Shown: positions 32,262-43,154 of the stretch, piece by piece
How positions within the stretch are numbered: position 1 is the stretch's first letter
Layout: the number at the start of each line of letters is the position of its first letter
Origin: Siphonodentalium dalli
Lineage: Eukaryota; Mollusca; Scaphopoda; Gadilida; Siphonodentaliidae
Direction of reading: 5' to 3'
Length of the DNA: 64,000 nucleotides
Assembly (NCBI GenBank): GCA_032622095.1
Contig: CP136067.1
Span: forward strand, 131,319,990 to 131,383,989
Made by a program: the position numbers and the translations under genes
The notes under the pieces: generated by a model
The model's input: the letters and a program-made list of their open reading frames with translations, nothing else
Databases searched by the model: none
Told to the model about the DNA's origin: nothing

Positions 32262-32760
32262 TTTAAATAACAAAAAAATATTTAATAACCAAAGGATTAT
32301 AGGGTCGGCTCAGATTGAATATATTGTCGATGAAATTAGTATCGTCTCCGGGTGGACCAACACAGCCACGCTACCAAAAAGGCTCATCGCTCACGACATT
32401 GTCACAAGGCTTGGGATCCAAATTCTCCTTATCAGAATCATAATCCATTGGGGGTGGGTACCACATAACGTCCGATGTAGTACCCCCCCCCCCCCCCCCC
32501 CCCCCCACCAACACCGTTCACACGAGGATTGGGATGCGCACATCGAGGCCGATGACGAGGACGGGTTCCATCAGATGGGGACCTGGTTATCGGCTTCCAT
32601 GTCCCTAGCCGGATCACACGAAAGTCCCGAATCCGCGTCCGACTCAAAACTCCATTGGTCCGACTCATCATCCGAGCTAAATCTGAATAAACATAAATCA
32701 GAGGTACTGTCTGACAATGTGTGGTGACCTTCGTACGATGTGCTTTGCTTACCGCACAAT
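32262..32760 (-). pseudogene. Acidic low-complexity coding remnant with poly-G tract
   Basis: On the minus strand a possible exon junction lies at about 32683 (TTTATGTTTATTCAG before ATTTAGCTCGG) with a donor GGTAAG near 32752. The exon then reads FSSDDESDQWSFESDADSG, and stops at 32571. After a 24-base C/G run (32483-32506) another frame reads MDYDSDKENLDPKPCDNV, then SDEPFW and a stop. Acidic serine/aspartate-rich N-termini are common in piggyBac-type transposases, and this window is full of TTAA elements. No transposase core follows, so that link is inference. Stops and the homopolymer indicate a pseudogene. Confidence 0.35.
32483..32506 (+). repeat. Poly-C tract, longest in window
   Basis: About 24 C in a row, inside the acidic coding remnant. 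Confidence 0.95.
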
Positions 32761-33039
32761 AGTTATTCACTTTATGTCAGCGAAACAAGGATATCATTTG
32801 CAAAAGCATAATTTATATATTCTGTGCGCAGATAATGAGCGGCGTACGAAAATTAAATAATTGGACCCCGACGTGTGATTATCGCTGTTAATGTTATATT
32901 GCATAATATCCCTATCACGTGTGTCAAATGTGAAGAGGTAAGTATGATGCACGCATAAATGATGCTATTGCGGGTATACACACAGCGACGGCGTTTTCAA
33001 TTGTATGGGAGCAATACTGTGTTCATCGACATTATAGCG

Positions 33040-33250
33040 ATATCACACAACCGCACCCGACCACACCTCCAAGGGTTCGAGCGAGATGGGGCATGCATTT
33101 TGGTGCAGAATAAACCTGTATGTACCACAGTTCCAATCCCCAAGTCGACAGCTCGATCGGAAAATGTACTGTTAACCCCTAACTTGCCACCGGTTCCGTC
33201 AGGTACGCAAAATCCAAAAAAGGCGCCGATCGCACCTCCCCTAGCTGCCT
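33040..33250 (-). repeat. ~230-bp repeat H, inverted copy 1
   Basis: GAGATGGGGCATGCA, GTGCAGAATAAACCTG, and GCACCTCCCCTAGCTGCCTGA mark the unit. It is the reverse complement of 33300-33520 and 34990-35215. GGTTCGAGC near 33078 resembles a polymerase III B box, so a tRNA-derived SINE is possible but not shown. Confidence 0.8.
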
Positions 33251-33299
33251 GACAGCGAAAAGGAGCATTATATCATGCAGCGAATACCCTTCTGAATTC

Positions 33300-33530
33300 A
33301 TGTGTCAGGCAGTTAGGGGAGGAGCGATCGGTGCCTTTATGGGTTTTGCGTACCTTGCGTACGAAAGTTATTGGGTTAATAGTGCCGTTTCCGCTCGAGC
33401 TATCGACTTGCTGATCGGAACTTTGCTACATACAGGTCTATTCTGCACGATAGTGCGTGCCCCATCTCGGTCGGAACCCTGGGAAGGTGCGGTCGGCCTG
33501 CGTTATTTAGGCGTTTTTGCGTACATTCAT
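33300..33530 (+). repeat. ~230-bp repeat H, copy 2
   Basis: Head-to-head partner of 33040-33250 across about 50 bp. Divergent from it by many substitutions. The 168-codon open frame starting here is a repeat artefact. Confidence 0.8.
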
Positions 33531-33849
33531 AGCGAATCCGGGTTAGTATATTCACTTCCGCTGCAGCTAACAACTGGCCCGATCGCCCATGGATGCAGGG
33601 GGTATTCGCTGCAGCAGGACATGGTGTCCATTTCCGTGGTCTTTTTTGACTTGAAACATATTGTATTTGCAAAATATACAAAAGGGATTGGAGCACAAGT
33701 TTTTGCAACTTATGAAGCCCCTCTCCTAATACAATATTGTAACACACATGTGATCAAGATGACGGTACAAACTTATTTACGTGGTGAGAAGTTATGGGAG
33801 ATATAGTGTGTAGCGCCTTCCAGAGATGATCCAACATGAGGTTGCTTCT

Positions 33850-34980
33850 TATCTGTGAGAAAATTTGTATTTGAAGAATGTCACTACTTTATTAATTTTG
33901 GAATGATTGACAAGTGCCAATATATTATCTATTCTTAGTACTTTTATGTTGGTTGTGAAATATAATGGTACACTTGATTCGTTCTCTATTTTGTTGTTGT
34001 GCTCTGGAAGGCAATACAGATGATAAATCAGAATGAGATGTTTGAATGGGAGGTTTGTCCACTTGTGAGGTAAAAGTTGAAATTTCGGAAGCAAGTATAG
34101 ATTCGCAAATAAGATAAATATAATCATTAGGGGTCAAAACGCTTAGTCGCTGCAATATATTGCTGTGTGATGGAAAATAGTTTCATATTTTGTTGGGACG
34201 AGAGATAAGGTATTCCACACATGAGTTCTGAAATATGGCTTACTTTGAGATTTTCGCGGGCTAGTTTCTCAAAGAGAACTGAGCGCTCACGTTTGTACAA
34301 TGGGCACATGAAGAAATAGTGATAGGCGTCTTCAGATCGATTTCCACATGAGCATGCGGGGCTGTTAGCGATATAATTATTGAACATATGACATCGGAGT
34401 TCACTGCAGAAATTACGTATGCGACAATGAAAAATGTTGTATTTTCTGCGTCCAGCATAGAAATGCGGAGGGGGGCTGATTGTGGGATCTATATGATACA
34501 AGTTGGTTTTAAAGGTAGAAGATTGATCAGCATCGGTGATTACTTTGGGAAGCTTATTCAATTCTAACACCAACGCTGGAAAAAAAAGTGTTTGAAGTGT
34601 TCAGTATTGCAATAGTATGAGTAAAATTTACCGGGGCGTCTCCAATTATAATCTGCAACCTCGTGTGATCTGGGCTAGATAAGAGGGGGCTAGATTATTG
34701 ATTATTTTATAGAGTGCCTGCAGTTTATGTAGTTGACGTCGTTTAATGAGTGATGGCCATCCGACCTCCTGTAATACCGTGTTGTCCGGAGCAGAATGGG
34801 TGATACCACTGACTATCCGTCCAGCGTCGACATGAAGCCAGTCAAGCTTCTCTAACATATAATTTGAGGCATTGTCCCAGACGGCGTCTGAATAATCAAA
34901 TAAGGGTAAAATATATGTTTTGTAAATAATTTCAATGGTTTTCCGGTTGAGTTGATATTTAATCCGTCGGAGTTGAGATT
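33850..34980 (-). pseudogene. Non-LTR retrotransposon fragment C, 3' part
   Basis: Minus-strand LINE ORF2 C-terminal half. From about 34975 the frame reads NRKTIEIIYKTYILPLFDYS, then DAVWDNASNYMLEKL, the post-catalytic part of a CR1/Rex-like reverse transcriptase. It continues at 34858-34646 (KRRQLHKLQALYKIINNLAP). The last frame (34573-34127) has SELRCHMFNNYIANSPACSC and a CxC...H...C motif: C74, C76, H85, C90. Stops and frameshifts near 34640 and 34860 separate the pieces. The 5' side is cut off against repeat H. The 3' untranslated part probably runs to about 33850. Confidence 0.85.
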
Positions 34981-34987
34981 TCCGTGG

Positions 34988-35220
34988 TCAGGCAGATAGG
35001 AGAGGTGCGGTCGGTGCCTGGTTGGAGTTTGCGTACCTGACATAACAGCCGCAAGTTATGGGTTAATAGTGCGTTTCGGCTCGAGCTATCGACATGCGGA
35101 TTTGAATTTGGTACAAACAGATCTATTCTGCACGATAGTGCATGCCCCATCTCGCTCGCAACCCTGGCGGATGTGCGGTCGGGTGCGGATGGGTGCGATC
35201 GGGTGCGGTCGGCTTTTAGT
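34988..35220 (+). repeat. ~230-bp repeat H, copy 3
   Basis: TGGTCAGGCAGATAGGAGAG, GCTCGAGCTATCGACATG, ATCTATTCTGCACGATAGTG and GCATGCCCCATCTCGCTCG match copy 2. It ends with short GGTGCGGTCGG repeats. Confidence 0.8.
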
Positions 35221-36185
35221 ATGACCACACACATGATTATCTCTGTCGACATTGGGATACACTATTGGGGGAAGCAGGAAGACAGCCCGCCATGTCTATG
35301 TCCCCCAGAAATATACTGCATTATTGTCTAGTTATATGTTAATTCCATTGTTCTATTCATATGTGTATATTGTAAATAAAATTATCCTATATCCTGCATC
35401 GCTTGGTTAAATGTGCAGCTATAACACTGAGCGAGATAATTGTCGTTGATTGGGGCGACTCTATAAATGTGTTTTCACAAAATGAAGCTGGGACAATTTA
35501 GTTTGCTTGAAGAAATGACATTAACCCCTATATAATATATACGGTACCAACAAACAAATTTTTCCTGCAAGACTGTTTGACTGTTTATGCAATGAGTTAT
35601 GGCTTAAATCACCTTAGAATGTCAATATCAACACAAATGAAAAATTTCATGATGATCAGACAAACAGTATAGCCTGTAGCCCATGCTAATGGATTGAATT
35701 TTGAAATCCAAGATGGCCGCTGGCAGCCATGTTTTTTTGCCCGAATGACCCCAAAATGACTCGTTCCTATTTACATGTCAATGTTAACATCCATGACAAA
35801 TAGTATGCACATAAATTCATATACGGCTATTTACAGTGAATCCCCCCCCCCCCGCAAATAACTGTTTTAGTGTTAACAGGGGGTGGGTGTCCAAAAATGG
35901 TCGGGAAAAAATGGCCGAAAAACGGAAAACATTTTGGACGCGGGGGTGGGTGGGTCACAACAAGGGTCGAAAGAAAAAAATCAGCATACGTGCCTGAAAC
36001 ATGTTTCCGACCCCCCCCCCCCCCCTCTGGCTATTGTGCTTTTGTTTGAACTGTTGGAAATTTTGAATACATTACTCATGTACGTACACACATCCATGAT
36101 TATATATACATCAATAATTAAATTAGATTACACAATAATAGGCGATAATCTTAACAGATATAATTCTCTTCATCTATAGAATAGG
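35221..36185. other. No gene seen; two poly-C tracts
   Basis: C runs at 35842-35853 and 36011-36025. A single CAAGATGGCCGC near 35707 resembles the motif in the 55-60 kb palindrome. The frame at 35883-36179 is low complexity. Confidence 0.45.
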
Positions 36186-36189
36186 ACAC

Positions 36190-36400
36190 ATTAAAGGCAA
36201 ACCTGAATAGGAATACACATAGAGGGCAGTTTATGATTTGCTGTTCTGAGCTTCAGAAAATATCTCGATATTTTAGACGGCAAATTCTTCAAATAATTCG
36301 TATAACCGTAGCCAGTTTTGATAACTATAAAATTGTGCCCTCGAAGAGGAAGATGTGCGTCCAAAATGACGTTGTTTAAAGGGGGACTCACCGTACACTA
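36190..36400 (-). pseudogene. Possible LINE C-terminal scrap
   Basis: A minus-strand frame contains KISRYFLKLRTANHKLPSMC. This resembles the FRTxNHKLPIE block that precedes the CCHC-like motif of LINE A and of 45972-46286. No cysteine motif follows, so the match is short. Confidence 0.35.
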
Positions 36401-36405
36401 AATCC

Positions 36406-36626
36406 GACCATTTATGAGACAATCTCCTTAACAGAATATATTCAACAAATTCATTCATTTGAGCCATGGGTGAGTGTATTAACTCATTTTCATAATAATT
36501 ACCATGTTTTACATCATTCATAGAGCAAATGAGTGTATTGTGCACTCATCCATGGCTCAAATTCACTCATGTGTTGTATGTATATTATGCTGAGGATAAT
36601 GGGAGGTGATCCAATAAATGGCCTGA
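36406..36626. mobile_element. Hairpin MITE, family D, copy 2
   Basis: Arms AACAGAATATATTCAACAAA and GTGTTGTATGTATATTATGC, bounded by CCATTTAT / ATAAATGG. Inner arms are TTGAGCCATGG and CCATGGCTCAA. Same structure as 12131-12285. Confidence 0.8.
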
Positions 36627-36644
36627 TTTTAAGAACAGTTTGAA

Positions 36645-36892
36645 TGCTAGACCGGCACTCTGTTGTGCCGTAGCCATATAGCTGTTATCTGAGATTTGGT
36701 TCTTAGGTATACGCAGAATACAGAAGCAGCATGGCTCCAATCTCTAACAGTTTATTGCTTGCTTTGTTTCCTATCTATAAAAACTCACGAATTGTCTAAA
36801 TAACCGCAGTCCAGGTTGGACTAGCTTTACGGAGAGTATATGACTTTTTATTCGGATTGGATTATTCGACTTCATATTTAAAGGTGAGTAAG
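36645..36892 (+). repeat. Exon-like repeat G, copy 2, with splice-donor consensus
   Basis: Counterpart of 30535-30760; ends in TATTTAAAGGTGAGTAAGCC. Confidence 0.6.
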
Positions 36893-36901
36893 CCTATGTT
36901 G

Positions 36902-37139
36902 TTAACCCATTATTTACTAAATAGATTCTCCCACTCAGTTTTAAAGGTATATTCTGGAATGGTATATTATTCATCGGAAGGGATGTTCAGGTAATCAAAG
37001 AAGACGACAGTATGACGAAAAACTAATACAAGTGCAGAAGAATTCATATTCATTGGTGGGAAATATTCAGATAAAAACTTCAACGAACATTTCCTAAAGG
37101 AACAACTCGTCAATGAATATTTAATGTATAAAGGGTTAA
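36902..37139 (+). mobile_element. T4 MITE, full length
   Basis: TTAA at 36902 and 37136 flank a ~230-bp element. Left end CCCATTATTTACTAAATAG, right end ATGTATAAAGGG. Confidence 0.88.
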
Positions 37140-37373
37140 CACTTCTATACTACAGCACCATTGATGAGTAGTTACCCCGTTGGAATGATAAGATAATAAA
37201 TTCAACAAACGACCGTTATCTAAACATTTCCCTCAATAAATAGGACTCTTTCTCACATTTATTTATCTGTCGTCTGCTTTTCCTCATGAAAAACCCTGAA
37301 GAGGAATAATAGATCATTCCGATATACACTTTTTAACTGAATGGGAGAATCTAGTTGGTATATAAAGGAGTAA
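37136..37373 (-). mobile_element. T4 MITE, second copy sharing the TTAA
   Basis: Opposite orientation to the copy at 36902 and joined to it at the same TTAA (37136-37139). Interior GTCGTCTGCT and ATTCCGATATACACTTTTT are typical of T4. The distal end is decayed (AAAGGAGTAATC). Confidence 0.82.
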
Positions 37374-37726
37374 TCTGAACGAAAATTTATCATTTGATTA
37401 TCCAAGTAAGGTCTAGGAAACTACAGGTCAATACCAAACTCACTGTGTATATACGACACCGGATATTGTGCAGGAAAAAATGTGTTTGTTTACATAATAT
37501 GCCGAGAGTTTTGACATAAAATTCGTGATTGTGAAAAACCAGGACATATCAGGAATATCACATACCTCTGAATAATTGGTGAGTATGCTATACTTCTAAA
37601 CTATACTATATATAAATTCTGAATATAAAGTACTTCCTCAGAAGTCACGATTATTATGTGAAATTCCGCAGATCGTCTGAAACTTGCTCTGTTAAACACC
37701 GATTTTCTTGTATTTAAAACGTTTGT

Positions 37727-37996
37727 ATGTTTAAATATTGCTATACACACGACTTACGAAATGTCCACAATCAATTATTTAGCACCAAACATGAGTTTTT
37801 CGGCTGTTTGTTAAAACTATTGCCGAAAGACATAATTATTTGGTGTACGGCGTATTGCAGGAGCACTGTCGTGCAAATTGCAATTCCCATGTTTTGTTAC
37901 TGTACGGCATATTGCAAGCCCAAAACAATATCTGCCAATTGTAGGCAAATGATTGATTCAAAACGGGAGTCGTATCATTACACATCATTATGGTGA
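37727..37996 (+). pseudogene. Unrecognised cysteine-rich open frame
   Basis: An 89-codon frame near the left end of the CACTGTG element. It contains a repeated CTAYC phrase (CTAYCRSTVVQIA / CTAYCKPKTIS), produced by a DNA repeat of TGTACGGC(G/A)TATTGCA. No family recognised; may be element-encoded or chance. Confidence 0.15.
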
Positions 37997-38589
37997 CGAT
38001 TATGTCATTGTGTTGCTTTGCAGCTCATTTGTACACCACCTGTATGCTAATTAAATGGTGACTTATGTTTTAGTTTTAAAATAAAATCAGAGGGTGCTAA
38101 CGACCAGAAATATAGTTGGCATGATACATTTGTAGGTCCTCTTTGAAATATAACACAAACGTTTCCCAGAAACGCCAAACATTGAAATAAGCAGTAATGA
38201 TAATAATTGATTACAGACCTCCCACTAACTAATGTTCGAAGTCAGTCTTAGTTTAGACACAGTCTGACTTCACACACCAGAACTGGTTAGTAACTGCACG
38301 CCAACAATGGTTTTATAAATGTAAAATAAAATGTGCGGCAAACTATGCGAAGGATGTCTTCGTGTCATTATAAATGTAAATAACTGGAGTACATTTTTAA
38401 CATCTGCGTTATACATGTAGCTCGATAAAAATATCAAGTCGATGTTCGGTTTAGAAATACAATTTGCCTGCAGATATAGGGAGAGAAAGAGAAAATGGAA
38501 AATATATTTATTTGTTATAAAACCTCAATTTCATGTTTGTATTGTTGACCCCAGTCCCTAATATTGTCAGAGGACTATTATAATCAGCG

Positions 38590-39110
38590 GCGTTTGTTCG
38601 TCCGCACACCCGTCCGTGTGTCCGTCCTATTTATTGTCAGACTGTTAACTCCATCTCAAATTATCCGACCGAAACGAAATTTCAAATGAGGAATAACAGT
38701 CACATTATTGAGGTCAATGTCAATTATGGTTTCATTCCGATGATTTTTCCCCCTCAGATTTATGGCCATTGCTATTTTCATGCTGTCAGGATAATAACTC
38801 CGATGAGTAATATCCGATCGGAACGAGACTTTGTACGACTACTAAACATTACATTATTGAGATTGATGTCTAGTTCAAACATTGTTCCGGTCAGGTGATT
38901 TTTTTGTATTAGTTTTGATCGTTTTTCGATCTATAAATTGCCACTTTCGTCTTGTCCGGATAATTCCAGTTAATATCAACTAATCCCAACGATACCTTAC
39001 ATGCATGAGGAATATCCATCACATTGTTCAAGTCAGGTTTGAATATGGTTCAGGTCTGGTGATTTTTGTCGGAGCTATCGCCCTTTTTCTACATAAACAT
39101 ATTATGATTG
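38590..39110 (+). repeat. Diverged ~140-bp tandem repeats with CCGTCCGT lead
   Basis: After CCGTCCGTGTGTCCGTCC, three diverged units each hold a TAACTCC/TAATTCC, GAAACGA or GAACGAGACTT, CATTATTGAG and CC(G/A)GTCAGGTGATTTTT-type block. The layout resembles SINE/MITE tails common in invertebrate introns; family not identified. Confidence 0.6.
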
Positions 39111-39365
39111 TTCGCATAATTATTTCTAAAAAAAACCCCGGGCAAATAAAGCCAGCTTATTCGGGGGACGTGTGACCTAGTGGCCTTTTATTTTACATAA
39201 CTGCGTTGTGTCTGTCTAATATCTCCGCAAACGTGGAATTAAATGCGTAACGTAGGGACTGTCGATTTGGCATACTAAAATAACATACTGCAACCTATGA
39301 GTTGCGCGTTGCATTTTAAACACCCTATGATCGAGTTTTGCTATTCTTCAGCTATTCTCCAGATT

Positions 39366-39473
39366 ATGAAGAACTACAAGTGTGCATATTGTGATAAGCG
39401 GGACCTAACACTCGATAACATCATCAGCCATCTCACCACCAAGCACTGCTGTGAAGAACTCCGATACCATTAA
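39366..39473 (+). CDS. Short C2H2 zinc-finger frame
   Basis: A 35-codon ATG frame encoding one C2H2 finger: C6-X2-C9-X12-H22-X4-H27, with KCAYCDKRDLTLDNIISHL in the core. Classical fingers have phenylalanine and leucine in the core; here leucine and isoleucine fill similar places. Its stop codon overlaps the stop of the opposite-strand zinc-finger frame within a TTAA (39470-39473). It is likely a fragment of a larger DNA-binding protein, possibly encoded by the surrounding transposon. There is no evidence of expression. Confidence 0.45.
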   Translation: MKNYKCAYCDKRDLTLDNIISHLTTKHCCEELRYH

Positions 39474-39775
39474 AGATGTTTCCCTTTCCTGTGCAGAACC
39501 AAACCCGGCTTTGATTTGTAAATCTTCCCACAAACGTCACAAACGTGGTCTGCTTCTGGTGTGGTTGTTACTGCAGCACTTGGCAGGGTTCCATGGTGTC
39601 TTGATTTGTGAATTTTCAATTTGTATTTATATTTCGTTTTAAAACCGCAAATCTCACACGTAGTCTCGTTATCCACATGGACAGACTCCACTACGGGTGC
39701 TATCACCAATGAAGACATGACGGACAGGATGAATATACCGCATTCGCAAGTTGTCCCATTTATATATCCACACAA
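39470..39775 (-). CDS. Two-finger C2H2 zinc-finger fragment
   Basis: The frame contains two well-formed C2H2 fingers: C40-X2-C43-X12-H56-X3-H60 (CEICGFKTKYKYKLKIHKSR) and C79-X2-C82-X12-H95-X4-H100 (CDVCGKIYKSKPGLVLHRKG). Such fingers bind DNA or RNA in the nucleus. The first in-frame ATG is at 39718 (MSSLVIAPV); upstream codons run back to a TAG at about 39832, so an upstream exon or truncation is likely. It terminates right after the second finger and overlaps the stop of the plus-strand finger frame. It lies inside the CACTGTG element, 180 bp from the TTAA insertion at 39956. It may be transposon-encoded or captured host sequence. Confidence 0.6.
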   Translation of the reverse strand: MCGYINGTTCECGIFILSVMSSLVIAPVVESVHVDNETTCEICGFKTKYKYKLKIHKSRHHGTLPSAAVTTTPEADHVCDVCGKIYKSKPGLVLHRKGKHL

Positions 39776-39955
39776 TACATGTGATCGTTGCTTTGCACGG
39801 ACATCACGGTGTGGACATCTGGTGTGCTATCTGCGTGATTGCTGAGCTGAATTGCCATCACAACCCCCATGCAGTGCACGAATGATGTGGGGAGGCCATT
39901 GCTGATGAAATCATTGGCAGCTATGCACGTATTTTCATGCCCCAGTTTCGGCGAA

Positions 39956-41767
39956 TTAAGGGTATCCTAAACGTGACAGAGTTGAAATTTCTTCCAATAT
40001 GGCCGAAAATTTATAAAAATAATGAGCTCGAAATCACTATAACGTTTGAAAAATGGCCAAAATGAACCAATACAATATTATAAGTATAAAACATAGATCA
40101 TTTTGAAATGTAAAATGTTGTCCCATCTCACAGGAATCTATATAAAAAAATTATGAAACAATTGTTGTTTTAAATTTTACACTTTCTTACAGTACTCATA
40201 TCTGTAAAATTACTGCATGTTTTTACTATAATAGTTTACCGATAGATGCTTTGATATTCCAATATATTGAGAGGGACCTTGCTTTTTCATTATAATGTTT
40301 CTTGTGTCAGAAATTCACCGTGTAAAATGTGGTCGTATCCGCTCGATATGCGAAATCCACAACAACACTCGAAAAATAGGGAACTTCAATTTGTAGTTAA
40401 CAGATAATAAAATATGAGAATATATAGTCACCACTAATTAGCCTACTTAAGTACTTTATGACCAAAACTAACCTTAGAATATCGCTGATTTAAATGACAA
40501 TTTCCTAGAAAAAAGATATTTGAAGGCAAACTTTGACAAAATGGATTGTAAACATCACGTGACTAAAAACTTGGAATACCCTCCGAACGAAATTTCTCAC
40601 AAGTATGAAATAATTCACTCTTTAAATAATTTTTGTTGTTAAACATGGCAAAACACCGGAATATGCATTAGATTAACATCCAAAAACACGGTATTCATAT
40701 ATAAACAGAATTTATTAAATAATGTGTATATCTATCAAGTATTATTTTGTTAGAGGGTACGGATTCCCGGTCTTTCCCAAATCTATTTTTAGTGTTGCAC
40801 GAGTTTCCCTCTTTGCAGATGCAAACTATTCTTATTAAAAGCAATCAAAACAAGGTTACACGCATCATACACAGCGGACATAATCCACAACAAATGTAAT
40901 TCATGCAGGTATAGATAGCTGCGCAATCGGTCATCCAAGTTATTTTGTAGGGCTGTTGTATTGTTTGATCAACTTTCTCAGAAAAACAAAAACATGTCGA
41001 AATCTCGTTTTGGTTTCGTTTTAATGGCTGACTAAATGAGTTCAAAATATTTTTAAAAACAATATTAGGGGTAATTAAACTAGAATTGTAGCAAATTACA
41101 ATATATGCTAGCTTCTTGATGTTGTTTTTCAACTGTCTGGGGTAATTTCTGTTAGAAAATCTCTGTAGTATGAATGTATGCCAGGCCATTTGTGTCAAAA
41201 TGCACCAGTTTCACAAAATATGATGCATCTGATTTTCGTAGGAAATGTTGGAAATATAGCTTACAGTGTATTTTTTTGTTTAAATATGAAATACAGTATC
41301 AATTGTGCATGAGGTATTGTTGAAATAGGGGCAACATAGACAGCCTTATACATCCTTATGATCCAGCTCACATCATTGCCAACTTGGCTTCCCATACCAA
41401 AAAATAGTCCCAAAAAGCAAATGGCCACATATTTGTGTTCAACTGATGGAGGGTGCCTTCAACTCAATGGATTTGTAGCTAAAATAGTGAGTTATTTTAT
41501 AAAATGATGGTCCCTCTCCTCATCATGGAATCCTAATCTATAGGATGCCACAATAATTATAACTGTTTGCTTTATTAGTTTTGACTTCTGGTGATTGGCA
41601 TAATTTCGCTCAATTTCCAGTTAATTTTCTCAGTCAAATATATCTTTTAAAAATATGGATGTGATGCCAAAAAATTGTTCTATCATATTCCTATATCCTT
41701 GTGAAATTTCATGTAAATTGGAAACATAGTCATTCGGCCATCTTTGTCACGTTTAGGATACCCTTAA
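39956..41767. mobile_element. TTAA-flanked 1.8-kb element, family T6 (ends GGGTATCC)
   Basis: TTAA at 39956-39959 and 41764-41767. Ends GGGTATCCTAAACGTGACA and its complement TGTCACGTTTAGGATACCC are perfect over 19 bp. Subterminal ATGGCCGAA is also inverted. TTAA targets occur in piggyBac and Kolobok; GGG ends fit Kolobok better, by recollection. The longest frame (40845-41198, minus) has no transposase motif, so it is non-autonomous. It is younger than the CACTGTG element it interrupts. Confidence 0.85.
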
Positions 41768-43154
41768 ACAAATATGCTGTCGAAAAAATGATCCCACCCC
41801 TCCCAAAACCGCCTGCGCTCCACATAAAGATCATTTGGACCACACTATTAACATTTGTGGTCGCTGCTATCCATCTGGTGAAATACGTCGCAATGTAAAA
41901 AAAACTGTTACTTGTCCTTTCAGAATAACCCCATGTAACTTCAAGAATCAAACTACATTAATTTACATGTATGTCTAATTTTAAAAACAGACATTTGTTC
42001 AGGGTGCAACGGACCTGCCCGTTTTACAACTGCAGAATAGTCGCATTGCTGACCCCACCCCTTGAGGGATCCATAAGCCCATATCTCCAGGAATTATGGG
42101 CACAATTTATAGAATGAAATATTTATAAATGAATATTTATAAATAGATGAATATTGTTCATGTTCACAAGTTTATGATCAGAATTAAAATTTATTGGAAA
42201 AAAAAACAATATTTTTTTTTATTTGAACAAATGGGGACCAAGATGATGGATTGATGCATATATTATTGAACAGCTTCTATAATATAAAGGAAAACAATAT
42301 ACTTAAATTGAAATGTTAATTGAAAGCAGCGAAACATGTAACATATGCAGAAGAGCGATTACCACCGTCCCTATTTGAATATTATACGGGCTCCGGGGGA
42401 ACTGGGGCATCGTGGAAGGTCTTTTTAAGTTGTAAACTATTTTGCCCTGACCCCTTTCGTATATTATATATATACAACTAATTTCAAGTCAAGCTGGAGC
42501 AATTGATCTCCTTACAAAACCATACATGACTTCGTTTAAGCATGTTTCGTTGTAGCGAGCGCATAGTAACTGCAGGTATCGGACTACAAGTTATTTTACC
42601 ATTGATGTAGTCCGTCAATCGTATTTATCTCATTTGTTCGCCCTTATCCAACAAAAAAACAGTATATGTCGATTTCTGGGCTACCGATTTGTTTCTTTCT
42701 GGCCTGCGATAGCGCCAATTCGCACGACAGTAAATATATTGTAATTTGTAATTCGCTGTACACTAGCACCTGACGTTTGAGTCTGATTGTGTGTGGATGC
42801 ACTGACAATTTCCATACAAATTCCCACCCGTTCTTCGTTGGTAAAATCTCTTCAGGTACACATTGATGACTCAAGAAAATTGAAGAGAGCGTATTAAATA
42901 AGAGACGTTTTAGCTCTCATGATTGATATTTTCCCGTGCAGGAACACGCTATCATTGAACACTGAGTACTCAGTGTGCGTTCGTTTGTAGCTTTATTGTG
43001 CGTGTTTTGTATATGTTTAGGGTATGCTAATACTGCGTGTTTGTTTGTTTCAATTTGTCAAATGTATCTTGTATGTTTACAACATCTAGTTTATTGTGAT
43101 CATTTTATATGATGTTCTATATGTGTAAATAGTGTAAATAGTTAACCATCGCTC

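Noticed and set aside
33300-33806. 168-codon frame
   Set aside because: More than half is repeat H, and the same DNA is not open in the other copies; no recognisable domain.
39470-41951. Idea that the zinc-finger frame continues in frame across the TTAA element into 41730-41951
   Set aside because: Checked by hand: a TAG at about 39832 closes the finger frame; the frame that crosses the junction is a different one and ends near 39765.
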